Of a stretch of 64,000 nt of DNA, positions 1-8,377 are shown in pieces. Source of the stretch: Shewanella carassii (lineage in GTDB: Bacteria > Pseudomonadota > Gammaproteobacteria > Enterobacterales > Shewanellaceae); contig NZ_NGVS01000006.1 of NCBI RefSeq assembly GCF_002777975.1, forward strand, positions 264,100-328,099, written 5' to 3'. The position numbers and the translations under genes are program-made. A model generated the notes under the pieces. It made no database searches. It was given only the letters and a program-made list of their open reading frames with translations, and was not told the origin of the DNA. Each line of letters opens with the position of its first letter. The first letter of the stretch is position 1.

Positions 1-1
1 C

Positions 2-193
2 GATTCGCTGCAAACTTCTGATTACACATCCATTCAGGAGCGCATAGAGGAAGTTGCTGAGCCAGCAACTGCCAACGCTTCACTTAAGCCGCTGCTGCAA
101 TTTGATGGTGCAGCCACTGCCGCCGAACAAAGCGGCGAAATACAGGACAGCCATATCTTTTTGATGTTTCGCCCAGCTTTGACTAGGCTTTGA
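2..193 (+). pseudogene. 3' remnant of a RAYT transposase copy, open at the window edge
   Basis: The open frame enters from the left edge and ends at TGA 191-193. Bases 2-130 match bases 807-935 of the complete transposase gene just downstream, with about seven mismatches counted by eye. They encode the same segment following the conserved NPIRAG-type motif. After base 130 the two sequences part abruptly, and this copy ends with an unrelated tail of about 20 codons in place of the roughly 90 residues the full copy carries there. It is either a truncated tandem copy or a variant with a replaced 3' end. What lies upstream is outside the window, so the 5' part may be intact. Confidence 0.7.
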
Positions 194-224
194 AATACCC
201 ATCAAAGCTCAGTCGAGGTTGGTT

Positions 225-1214
225 ATGACCACAGCCCGTCGCCAGTTGATAGATGCTGAAAGTACGCCCTTTTACCACGTGATTAACCGTTGCGTGAGAA
301 GGGCATTTTTGTGTGGTGAAGACGAACTGTCGGGGCGCAGTTACGAGCATAGACGTGGCTGGATAGTGGATAAAATCCGGCAGTTGTCGTCAATATTCTG
401 CATCGATGTTTGCGCTTATGCGGTCATGAGTAATCACTACCATTTGGTGCTCAAAATCGACCTTGCTGCACAACAAGCGTTGTCGCCATTTGAAGTCATT
501 GAGCGTTGGACAGAGCTCTTTAGTGGCAATCCTGTGGCGGCAAAGTTCCTCAAGGGCGATAGTCTCTCAGAAGGTGAGCGAATACTGTTGGATACGCTGA
601 TTAGCGATTGGCAGGAACGCCTTGGCAGTATCAGTTGGTTTATGCGCTGTTTAAACGAAGATATCGCCCGCAAGGCCAATCGAGAAGATGGTTGCAAGGG
701 CGTATTCTGGGAAGGGCGCTTTAAGTCGCAGGCGCTGCTCGATGAACAGGCGCTGCTGGCCTGCATGATGTACGTGGATTTAAATCCCATTCGCGCCGGT
801 ATTGCAGATTCACTGCAAACTTCTGATTACACATCCATTCAGGAGCGCATAGAAGAAGTTGCTGAGCCTGCATCTGCCAACGCTTCAGTTAAGCCTCTGC
901 TGCAATTTGATGGTGCAGCAACTGCCGCCGAACAAGTCGGGATTCCGTTTCACTTTGCCGACTATCTGGAGCTGATTGATTGGACAGGCCGGGCGGTGCG
1001 GGAAGACAAGCGTGGCTTTATTGCCTGTTCCAGGCCAAAACTACTGCTTGAGCTTGGTATCAGTGACGATGCCTGGATAACTTCCGCCAAGGAGTTTCGC
1101 CGTCAGTACAGTGGCATGAGTGGCCGATGGGATACAATGTGTGCCATGAAGGCCAAATATGGCGGTAAATGGTGCCGGGGTAAGCAACAAAGCCAAGCAA
1201 TACATCCCCATTAA
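225..1214 (+). CDS. REP-associated tyrosine transposase (RAYT, Y1/IS200-like)
   Basis: This is a single-domain HUH/Y1 transposase-like protein of 329 residues. The N-terminus has the YHVINRC motif usual for RAYTs. The metal-binding HUH motif is NHYHLVL near residue 70, and the segment around GVFWEGRFKSQALLDE, followed by MYVDLNPIRAG, is typical of the family. RAYTs are domesticated IS200-like enzymes thought to mobilise REP palindromes. No IS ends are visible here. ATG 225 is preferred because GAGG at 215-218 lies six bases upstream; an in-frame TTG occurs at 219. A 14-bp perfect palindrome (1243-1256) follows the stop and could be a REP-like element. Confidence 0.88.
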   Translation: MTTARRQLIDAESTPFYHVINRCVRRAFLCGEDELSGRSYEHRRGWIVDKIRQLSSIFCIDVCAYAVMSNHYHLVLKIDLAAQQALSPFEVIERWTELFSGNPVAAKFLKGDSLSEGERILLDTLISDWQERLGSISWFMRCLNEDIARKANREDGCKGVFWEGRFKSQALLDEQALLACMMYVDLNPIRAGIADSLQTSDYTSIQERIEEVAEPASANASVKPLLQFDGAATAAEQVGIPFHFADYLELIDWTGRAVREDKRGFIACSRPKLLLELGISDDAWITSAKEFRRQYSGMSGRWDTMCAMKAKYGGKWCRGKQQSQAIHPH

Positions 1215-1242
1215 CCTTAACCCCTTGGTGATTTTGCAGAAA

Positions 1243-1256
1243 CAGGCTTAAGCCTG
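1243..1256. repeat. 14-bp perfect palindrome after the RAYT gene
   Basis: CAGGCTTAAGCCTG is its own reverse complement and lies 28 bases after the transposase stop codon. RAYT genes are commonly flanked by REP palindromes, so it may be the substrate-type repeat. It has no T-run and is not a good terminator. Confidence 0.4.
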
Positions 1257-1385
1257 CCTTTGGCATGCCTGACAACCGCAGTTTTTGTATGAAGCATGCA
1301 AATTACTCATCTCGGAGAGTCTCATTTCCAAAAATACGTCGTTATTTATCAGAGACTGACACTCTGCAGTGAGCTTTTCCTTTTC

Positions 1386-1459
1386 CTTATAGCTCAGAAA
1401 GTGTTTAGGATGTCCTATATATCTTATAGCTCAGAAAGTGTTTAGGATGTCCTATATAT
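1386..1459. repeat. 37-bp perfect tandem duplication
   Basis: Two identical 37-bp units lie head to tail (1386-1422 and 1423-1459), each beginning CTTATAGCTCAG and ending CCTATATAT. They sit in the roughly 270-bp gene-free stretch between the transposase and the toxin-like gene. The second unit is followed by another CTT, as at its start. The rest of that stretch (1257-1385) shows nothing else I can name. The repeat may mark the recombination point at which the toxin cassette was joined. Confidence 0.85.
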
Positions 1460-1489
1460 CTTCATGGGCAAAGTGATGGAGGCCTTGGT

Positions 1490-1864
1490 GTGTGGGCTAG
1501 TCGACATACACCAGAAAAAGGCGCTGCATATCAAATTGAAGTCACGGGTGCTCCACGGCATACAGAGTATGTTGTAAAGACGGATTTAATGAAAAGCGGT
1601 GAAATCAAATTTGATGGATTCAACCCTGAACGTGGAGTTTTAATTGATGCTAAGGATTTTAATAAATGGCCCAAAGATGAGGCTTGGTCGCTTGATGTTG
1701 TTTTGCGAGATGCGAGAAAGCAGTCAGCTGTAGCATCACAGGTGAAAACGAAAGTCGAGTGGCATATACCTAATCAAGAAAAGTTTGATCTTGTAAGTCA
1801 GTTGTTAAGAGAGAATAAAGTTAAACATATTAAACCAATTTATACGCCTAAGGGTGGTCAATAA
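1490..1864 (+). CDS. Orphan Tox-REase-5-like nuclease toxin domain
   Basis: A 124-residue protein resembling the C-terminal toxin domain Tox-REase-5 (restriction-endonuclease fold), known from polymorphic toxins and the T6SS effector TseT. Visible features are YQIEVTG near residue 15, TEYVV, then FDGF and LIDAK around residues 42-55, which fit the D-(D/E)xK metal-binding core. There is no delivery domain (PAAR, VgrG or Rhs). The frame is open upstream only to a stop at 1427-1429, so this is a detached tip, expressed from GTG 1490 or not at all. I see no strong ribosome-binding site. The next gene starts at the stop codon and looks like the matching immunity protein. Base composition is more AT-rich than that of neighbouring core genes. 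Confidence 0.65.
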   Translation: MWASRHTPEKGAAYQIEVTGAPRHTEYVVKTDLMKSGEIKFDGFNPERGVLIDAKDFNKWPKDEAWSLDVVLRDARKQSAVASQVKTKVEWHIPNQEKFDLVSQLLRENKVKHIKPIYTPKGGQ

Positions 1865-2613
1865 TGATTAGAGCAAAAGAATACATGGGATTCTATTGGC
1901 AAGACAGGCAACAGTGCCTAGATGAATACTTATCTTTCATCATTGATTTACTCATAGGTATTGAGGCAGCGGTAGAACGCCCGTGCTCATTTGAAATACT
2001 CTCAAAGGGACTAAAACTAGATGTGATGCCAGATGATTTTCTCGAACAAAAGAGTAAAATTATTAGTTTAGTGCTTGACCCTGATGTCGCATATACAGAA
2101 GTTGTTCAAGAAGATTCGACCGTTTCCCTATTGTCCCCTTTGGGGTTCACATCGCAGTGGAAAGTTAAATTGGACTGTGGGCCAGTTTTTTTTATTATAG
2201 TGAGTTCGGGAGCATATGGTACTGCTAGCCCGGGAAATTCTGTTGTATGTAAACTAGATTCTCCTGTTGAAAGTAGAGTTAATGAATTGCAGTTTTTTAG
2301 GCAAGTTTGGAGGTTTTTAGTTACACAATGTAATCCAGAATTTGCAGTGTTCACGTCTCATGATTTGGCTTGCAAAATAGATCCTGATATGGAGTTTGAC
2401 AATAGTGTCGGTTGGATTTCATACGTGAGTTCTACAGTCAACAGCCAGTCTATACCTAGTGATGTCATAATTAGTAATCTAGCTAATGGTTGTCAGTTGG
2501 AGGTAATTGAACGCTTAATTGGTGTTAATGATTCTGAAGTCGTTAATCTATTGAGAAATACTCAGAACGCATTGGTTAATGCAGGAATTATTTCTGTTGA
2601 AGATGATTTCTAG
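1864..2613 (+). CDS. Imm52-like immunity protein
   Basis: A 249-residue protein with no signal peptide or membrane segment, so probably cytoplasmic. Its opening (YMGFYWQDRQQ, then a helical segment) and its overall length resemble the Imm52 family. That family is the usual partner of Tox-REase-5 toxins and includes the TseT immunity protein TsiT. ATG 1864 shares a base with the toxin stop (TAATG), so the pair is translationally coupled. The expected role is neutralising the neighbouring nuclease domain. The assignment rests on family resemblance from memory plus pairing, so it is moderately sure. The AT-rich composition matches the toxin gene, suggesting they arrived together. Bases 2614-2767 downstream hold no clear gene. 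Confidence 0.6.
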   Translation: MIRAKEYMGFYWQDRQQCLDEYLSFIIDLLIGIEAAVERPCSFEILSKGLKLDVMPDDFLEQKSKIISLVLDPDVAYTEVVQEDSTVSLLSPLGFTSQWKVKLDCGPVFFIIVSSGAYGTASPGNSVVCKLDSPVESRVNELQFFRQVWRFLVTQCNPEFAVFTSHDLACKIDPDMEFDNSVGWISYVSSTVNSQSIPSDVIISNLANGCQLEVIERLIGVNDSEVVNLLRNTQNALVNAGIISVEDDF

Positions 2614-2767
2614 CTAGTTTATCTAACTAAAAGGTGTCTAGGAAAGAAATCAGTGGCAATTCATTGTTTTATCATGGGTGACTTGATTTTTTATAAACTT
2701 GGATGACGTAAAGTTATTTAAATCTGATAAGCCAGATTGTTATGTCGAGTTCAATCGAGAGGATGTA

Positions 2768-3445
2768 TTAGCTTAGCTGCTTGATAGTAGAGTTCACAAG
2801 TTGATCTGCTTGCCTAGTCGTTTCTGGTAAACGATATTTAGGTGAAAGTTTCAGAATCCAATCACAAGCAGTTGATAATGAAATGCGGTGACCAATTGAA
2901 ACGTAGATAGGATTGATCCTGGTCTGAGTTCTCAACACATTACCAATTACTTCATTGTGGTCAATAAGAGGTGCAATAGCCCCTCTTATTGGACTTAAAT
3001 CTTGATGTTCGCCGAGTAATCGTGTTTTACCACAGCCAATGGTGGGGATATCAAAAATAACGCCAAGATGACAAGCCAAGCCAAAACGACGGGGATGTGC
3101 ATAACCTTGTCCGTCACACACGACCAAATCCGGTGAGTGCTGAAGTTTTGCGAATGCTTGAATTAATGGTGGTAGTTCTCGGAAGGAAAACAGTCCTGGA
3201 ATATATGGAAATTGAACCTTGTCTTCTGCGGTTGCTGTTTCAACAATCTCTAAACTATTGGCATCGAGAACAACAACAGCAGCTACTAAGTTGTCGTTAT
3301 CTTTTTTATAGGCAACGTCAACACCAGCGATCAGTTTGATTTCATTAAACTGATCTGTCTTTACGACTTTGGCTGCCAGCTCTTTTTGTAAAGCCAGAGC
3401 TTCTACTTCGCTAATATTCCAGTCATGCTTGATAATAAGATCCAT
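2768..3445 (-). CDS. nfi: Endonuclease V (deoxyinosine 3' endonuclease)
   Basis: Repairs deaminated adenine by cutting the second phosphodiester bond 3' of deoxyinosine. The 225-residue product matches the usual length (223 in E. coli). Catalytic and recognition motifs appear in order: GVDVAY with the first metal-binding Asp (residue 43), the YIPG wedge motif (81-84), FRELPP with Glu90, then CDGQGYAHPRRFGLA with Asp111 and His117. ATG 3445 is chosen because AGGGA precedes it and the family N-terminus starts here. The frame stays open further upstream, to 3598, but that extension looks non-coding. It is transcribed divergently from yheV. Confidence 0.93.
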   Translation of the reverse strand: MDLIIKHDWNISEVEALALQKELAAKVVKTDQFNEIKLIAGVDVAYKKDNDNLVAAVVVLDANSLEIVETATAEDKVQFPYIPGLFSFRELPPLIQAFAKLQHSPDLVVCDGQGYAHPRRFGLACHLGVIFDIPTIGCGKTRLLGEHQDLSPIRGAIAPLIDHNEVIGNVLRTQTRINPIYVSIGHRISLSTACDWILKLSPKYRLPETTRQADQLVNSTIKQLS

Positions 3446-3684
3446 TATTGATTTCCCTATCCGCGCTACAGCAGGCGATTGTACCCGATAGCCAGATATT
3501 TTCATTATAACTTTGGCTTTCGGATACCAGTAGGCCCGTTTTGCTAACGTCATCATCCGGCACAGGGATCCCCCCGCTTTTCCAGCACCTTGGCGCAAAC
3601 ATTGTCCTAATGCTGTTTAAAATGCGCCACAGCGGCTACAGATATGGCAAAATAGCGCCATTGCTTATCAACTAGACTCAGAAG

Positions 3685-3882
3685 ATGAACAGGATCAAGA
3701 AACGCTTTGTGGCCGGTGCCAAATGCCCCAAATGTCAGGCTCAGGACAGCATAGTGCTGTTCAAGGAGAACGGCATAGAAACGGTCGAGTGTGTCGAGTG
3801 TGATTACCGCGAGCAGCAGACCGATGACAAGGTCAGTGACAAGGCGACCGGTGAAGTGATAGGCCTGTTCAAACCTGAATAA
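3685..3882 (+). CDS. yheV: YheV family putative zinc-ribbon protein
   Basis: A 65-residue protein with two CxxC pairs (CPKC near residue 14 and CVEC near residue 36), forming a likely zinc ribbon. The start MNRIKKRFVAGAKCP and the FKPE-type C-terminus match the small YheV family of gammaproteobacteria. The molecular function of the family is not established. It stands alone between the divergent nfi gene and the SMC-like operon. Bases 3883-4055 after it show no further gene. Confidence 0.88.
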   Translation: MNRIKKRFVAGAKCPKCQAQDSIVLFKENGIETVECVECDYREQQTDDKVSDKATGEVIGLFKPE

Positions 3883-4055
3883 TATTCTTTAAAACCCGCA
3901 GCGGATCCCGCTTTCTTTACCGGCCCTTCAATTGCCAAGGGTGGGGCTTTCCATTAATTTAAGGGTTTTGCTGTATTGAGGCGGTTTGCCCGCCTGTTGC
4001 CGCGAGTGCCGGTGCCTCTGGCCTTTTGGCGCTTGCTGTCTGCATAAGGATTTAT

Positions 4056-7000
4056 ATGCCAAGCTTGATTCGAATAGTGCTGATCGACACCCATCTGCCG
4101 GGCGTGGTGGAGCTGAAGCTCGATGGACATACCAATATCTGTGGTACCAACGCCTCGGGCAAGACCACGTTGCAGCGTCTGGTGCCTGTATTTTACGGTG
4201 AATACCCCAGCCGGGTCGTGCCTTCGACCCGTGACAGCTTCGAGCGCTGGTATCTGCCAAGAGAATCCAGCTATATCATTTACGAATACCAAAAGAGTGA
4301 TGGCTTGCTGTATCAGGCGGTGCTGGCCTCGGCCGGCGACGGCAAAGGGGTCAACTATCGCTTTATCGCCAAGGGATTTGAACTGGAAGACTATATCAAG
4401 TCCCAAAACGGCGACACTATTTTATGCCATACCATGGCCGAACTGGGCCGCGAGATGAAACGCGCCGGAGTGAACCATACCAAGCTTTTGAATACCCGAG
4501 AGTTTCGCGCCATCATCCAGAATGACCGCACCTTGCTCAACACAGGCACCAGCCGCACCGAGCTGCGCAGCTATGCCCGTTTGTTCTCTCTGTGCGAGGC
4601 CGACCATTCACTGCGCCATATCGAAAAACTGGCCAAGGCGGTGCATTCCAAAGAAGGCAAAATGGAAACGGTCAAGTCGATGATCGCCGCCATTTTGGAA
4701 GAGGATGGCGTTAACCCGCCGGCATCAAGGCTCAATCCACAACGAGTCGAGGCCTGGATCCGCGAGAGCCAGCTGATCGCTGGGTTCGAGCAGATCCGTC
4801 CCGAATTTGACAAGCTGGAGCAGGAGTTCAACGAGCTGCTGTCGGCCGAACTGCGTCTTGGCAGCCTGGCCAAGGGCTATCGCAATGACGAAGTGCTGGA
4901 GGCCCAGCGTCAGGAGCAAAATCAGACCCTGTCGCGGGAGCTGAACTTCCGTCTCAAAGCATTGGATGATGAGTGGAAAGAGCAGCGCGACGAGCTTAAC
5001 CAGGAGCTGTCTGCCGCCAAGGGCGATGTCGCCAAGCTGGAATATGAACTCGACGCCATCGAAAACCAGCATGCGGCGTTTCTCGATGCCGATATCGAAC
5101 AGGCCAAGGCCAATCTGGAACAGCTGCCGCTGTGGCGCAGCGACCTTGAGAACCTCAGCGAAAGACACAAGCTGCAGACAGAGAAGCACCAGGACATAGA
5201 AGCCGCCTATAACGCCCGCCGCAGCAAGATTGGCGAACAGCTCAATAAGGAGCTGGAAAAGCTGCAGCAGGAGCTGGATAAGCAACGCGAGGCCCGCGAC
5301 AAGCAGCGTGAAGTGGCCCGAGAAGACTTGGCGCGCCTCGATGCCGAATTCCGTGAGCAGCAGGAAAACGGCAAGGCCAAATTCCAGGAGCAGGAGTACC
5401 AGCTCAAGCTCAATGCGGCCGAGCTCAAGCTGCAGGTCGACAGCGTGACTTATACCGAGGAGGAGAAGCTCAGCCTGGCGGTGTTCGACGAGCGTATCGA
5501 CCGTGCCGATGCCGAGCAGGAGGCCGCCAACGCCAAGGTAGAGCGGCTGATGAGCGAAGAGCGCAAGCAGCGCTCTCTCAGGGATCAGGCCAGCGAATCT
5601 CTCAGAATTGCCGCGCTCAGAGTCACGGAGCGCCAGGGCGAGCTGGACGATCTCAAACACATGCTGTTCCCCCAGTCTCATACCTTACTGGAGTTCCTGC
5701 GAAAAGAAGTGCCGGGTTGGGAGCAGCACCTGGGTAAGGTGGTACATCCCGACTTGCTGCACCGCACCGACTTGCACCCCAATGTCGGCGCCGAAAGCGA
5801 CAGCCTTTTCGGGATCTCATTGGATCTCAAGGCGCTGGAGATCCCCGAATACGCCAGTTCAGAGCCTGAGCTGAGGGCCAAGCTGGCCAAGGCGGAAGAC
5901 GCGCTGCAAAACGCCTATGGGCTGCAGGAAGAAACGGAAGAGCGACTGGTGCAGGCCAACGAAGCGCTGGATAAACTGAGCCGTGAGCTGACCTTTGCCC
6001 GCACGGCATACAAGAATTTGCGTGACGATTTGCGGCGTCTGTTCGAGGAGCGCCGCACTGTGCAGGAGCAGATTAACAAGGCGTTGGCTGAGCGTAAGGC
6101 GCAGGCCGGTAAACGCCTGACGCTGCTGGATCAGGAGATGAAACAGCTGCGCAACCAGCACCTGGAATGGCTGGAGGAACTCAAAGAGCAGGCACTGGAT
6201 GCCAGAATGGAAAAGAACGCCTACTGGCAGGAAGTGGTCGGCGCGCTGGAGCAGCATCTGGAGCAGCTCAAAGAGAGCATCAATCAGCGCCGCAGTCGTG
6301 CCAAAGAGGAGCAAAAAGCCTGCGAGCAGTGGTACAAGAACGAGCTCAAGTCCCGTGGGGTGGATGAAGACAAAATTCTCGCCCTCAAGCGGGAAATCCG
6401 TGAGCTGGAAGGTGCTATTGCCGCTGCCGAGCAGCGTCGCAGTGAAGTGCTGCGCTATGACGACTGGTATCAGCATACCTGGCTGGTGCGTAAACCCAAG
6501 TTGGTGACCGACCTGGGCGAAGTCAAGCGCGCCGCTTCCGAGTTGGATCAGCAATTGAAGACCAAGGCCAACGAAGTCAAACATGCCCGCCAGCAACTGG
6601 AGCTACAAAGGCGCCAGTCCGATGCCGCGCAGGTAGAGGCCTCGGAAAACCTCACCAAGTTGCGCGCCTTGCTGCGTAAGCTGGCCGAGCTGAAATTGCC
6701 GCGTAACGATGAAGAGCCTCAGGGCAGCCTAGGTGAACGTCTGCGTCAGGGCGAGGAGCTGTTGCTCAAACGCGAGCATCTGCTGGGTTCGGTCAGGCAG
6801 TATGTGGATCATTTCGATCAGGTGATTGCCAGCAAGTCAGGCTCCAGCCTATCCGAGTTCTGGGAAAAGGCCCGTGAGGAGTCCAGCTCAATCAATGACA
6901 AGGGCATTCGCCTGCTGGATTACCGCAAGTTGGTGCCGCATCTGGCCCAACTGCTCAATGTGATGGTGCCGCAGTCGATTACCGCGCTGCGTGAACAGGG

Positions 7001-7727
7001 CCGGATCTTCGGTGTCGACCTGACCGCCTTCTACGATGTATTGGCCGATATCGACCGCCGTATTGCCTCCCAGAGCGCCCGTATTACCCGCGAAGTCGGG
7101 GAGGAGCTGTTCCTCGACGGCGTCTCTGAATCTGCGGTCAGGATCCGCTCGCGGATCAGCGAACTGGAGTTCTGGCCTGAGCTGGAGCTGTTCGTCAAGG
7201 CGTTCCGTGCCTGGAAGGCCGAAGGCTTCACCGGTCTGCCGGATGAGCACTATACCAACAGCATGCGCCGGGCACTGGATATCATAGGCCGCTCGGCCCT
7301 GACCGGCGGCATCGCCAAGTTGCTGGAGATTGAGCTGCGCCTCAAGGAGGGCAACTCGGATCTGGTGATCCGCACCGACCGTCAGCTCAACGAGTCATCC
7401 AGTCATGGTATGGCTTATCTGATCCTCTGTAAGTTCCTGCTGGCCTTTACCCGCTTGCTGCGGGGCAAGGCGGATGTCACTGTGCACTGGCCGATTGATG
7501 AGCTGGGCACCTTGCACCACGCTAACGTGAAGAAGATCTTCGATGCCTGTGAAAACAACAATATCAGCGTGTTGGGTGCTTTCCCCAACCCTGAGTCCGA
7601 GGTACTGAATTTGTTTGCCAACCGCTACATCATCAACAAGCAGACCAAGCGGCTGCAGGTGGTTAAACCCAAGGTCGATCCCATAGCGCAAAAGCTCTCT
7701 GAGCGCTTGGCCAAGGAGGCGGTGTAA
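4056..7727 (+). CDS. SMC/MukB-like ATPase, DUF3584-like, first gene of a condensin-like operon
   Basis: A 1223-residue ATPase with SMC-type architecture. Walker A is GTNASGKT (residues 30-37). Long Glu/Lys/Gln-rich coiled coils span about 250-535 and 615-940, separated by a hinge-like globular part. The C-terminal head carries SSSHG near residue 1110 in the place of an ABC signature. Walker B is VHWPIDELG with the catalytic Glu near 1149, followed by the HHANVKKIFD helix seen in MukB/MksB/JetC heads. Length and P-loop fit Pfam DUF3584. ATG 4056 has AAGGA five bases upstream; the ten extra codons of the longer frame lack this. The next gene overlaps by one base. Inferred role: DNA loop extrusion, in chromosome organisation or plasmid defence. 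Confidence 0.8.
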   Translation: MPSLIRIVLIDTHLPGVVELKLDGHTNICGTNASGKTTLQRLVPVFYGEYPSRVVPSTRDSFERWYLPRESSYIIYEYQKSDGLLYQAVLASAGDGKGVNYRFIAKGFELEDYIKSQNGDTILCHTMAELGREMKRAGVNHTKLLNTREFRAIIQNDRTLLNTGTSRTELRSYARLFSLCEADHSLRHIEKLAKAVHSKEGKMETVKSMIAAILEEDGVNPPASRLNPQRVEAWIRESQLIAGFEQIRPEFDKLEQEFNELLSAELRLGSLAKGYRNDEVLEAQRQEQNQTLSRELNFRLKALDDEWKEQRDELNQELSAAKGDVAKLEYELDAIENQHAAFLDADIEQAKANLEQLPLWRSDLENLSERHKLQTEKHQDIEAAYNARRSKIGEQLNKELEKLQQELDKQREARDKQREVAREDLARLDAEFREQQENGKAKFQEQEYQLKLNAAELKLQVDSVTYTEEEKLSLAVFDERIDRADAEQEAANAKVERLMSEERKQRSLRDQASESLRIAALRVTERQGELDDLKHMLFPQSHTLLEFLRKEVPGWEQHLGKVVHPDLLHRTDLHPNVGAESDSLFGISLDLKALEIPEYASSEPELRAKLAKAEDALQNAYGLQEETEERLVQANEALDKLSRELTFARTAYKNLRDDLRRLFEERRTVQEQINKALAERKAQAGKRLTLLDQEMKQLRNQHLEWLEELKEQALDARMEKNAYWQEVVGALEQHLEQLKESINQRRSRAKEEQKACEQWYKNELKSRGVDEDKILALKREIRELEGAIAAAEQRRSEVLRYDDWYQHTWLVRKPKLVTDLGEVKRAASELDQQLKTKANEVKHARQQLELQRRQSDAAQVEASENLTKLRALLRKLAELKLPRNDEEPQGSLGERLRQGEELLLKREHLLGSVRQYVDHFDQVIASKSGSSLSEFWEKAREESSSINDKGIRLLDYRKLVPHLAQLLNVMVPQSITALREQGRIFGVDLTAFYDVLADIDRRIASQSARITREVGEELFLDGVSESAVRIRSRISELEFWPELELFVKAFRAWKAEGFTGLPDEHYTNSMRRALDIIGRSALTGGIAKLLEIELRLKEGNSDLVIRTDRQLNESSSHGMAYLILCKFLLAFTRLLRGKADVTVHWPIDELGTLHHANVKKIFDACENNNISVLGAFPNPESEVLNLFANRYIINKQTKRLQVVKPKVDPIAQKLSERLAKEAV

Positions 7728-8377
7728 TGAGCGAACTGCAAAGCACTATCGTCGGCTCAGGCGCCCTGATTGAGCGCCTGCTCAAGGGTGAATTTATCTG
7801 CCGCACCACGGATGAGGAAGGCTGGCGCTCACTCAAGAGCCCGGCCACCCGTGACAGAGTCGAGGCCTATCTCAACCAAATCAACCGCACTGTGGCCCAG
7901 GCCGCCGAGGGCGAAGTCTTTTTCTGTGGTTATCTGCAGTTGGGGGAGGACGAGCGTAAAGTGATTTCGGCGCAGTTTCGCGATATCTGCCAGGCGTTGA
8001 TCCCCATGGTGGAATGGTTGGTGTTGGTGCAGGAAGCCAGCGGCCAGGACGCGCCCCTGACCGAAGGCGCGGCGGTGCGGCTTACCGAATTGCAGAGCCG
8101 CATTGAGGATACGCCGGCGTTTCGCGAGCAACTGGCCAAGCTGAGCCAGTATCGCTTGTTCGGCTCCAGCTCAAGCAGTGTCGATGGCCAGATCAAACTG
8201 GTTTTCAAGCGCTTGCAGGAGCTGGGTTATCTGGTGCGGCCGAATCCGGAAAAACAGATCTATATCGCCACCGGCAAGCTGGATTACCTCTACGAAGTGA
8301 TCCGTTTTATCGATGAAACCGAGGGCCTCAGTCTGGAGGCTCAGGCTGAAACCGCCACCCAGAGGGATCTGATATGA
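7727..8377 (+). CDS. MukE/MksE-like accessory subunit of the SMC operon
   Basis: A 216-residue soluble protein of the size expected for MukE, MksE or JetB, the winged-helix dimer that bridges kleisin and ATPase. It is predicted to be mixed helical. The segment FKRLQELGYLVRPNPEKQIYIATGKLDYLYEVIRF near residues 160-195 (shown here only by its LGYLVR and IYIATGKL cores) looks like a winged helix with a beta hairpin. ATG 7727 lies inside the stop of the ATPase (TAATG), and its own stop overlaps the next start (ATGA), so the three proteins are probably made in fixed ratio. The assignment is by position, size and fold impression; sequence motifs alone would not identify it. Confidence 0.6.
   Translation: MSELQSTIVGSGALIERLLKGEFICRTTDEEGWRSLKSPATRDRVEAYLNQINRTVAQAAEGEVFFCGYLQLGEDERKVISAQFRDICQALIPMVEWLVLVQEASGQDAPLTEGAAVRLTELQSRIEDTPAFREQLAKLSQYRLFGSSSSSVDGQIKLVFKRLQELGYLVRPNPEKQIYIATGKLDYLYEVIRFIDETEGLSLEAQAETATQRDLI

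Noticed and set aside
2614..2767. Possible small open frame ending in TAG near 2776
   Set aside because: Twenty-odd codons with no start codon in good context; a chance or relic frame at best.
4725..5681. Long minus-strand open frame inside the SMC ATPase gene
   Set aside because: Shadow of a GC-rich, Leu/Glu/Gln-rich coiled-coil gene; the translation is a Leu/Gln/Phe-biased run without domain features.
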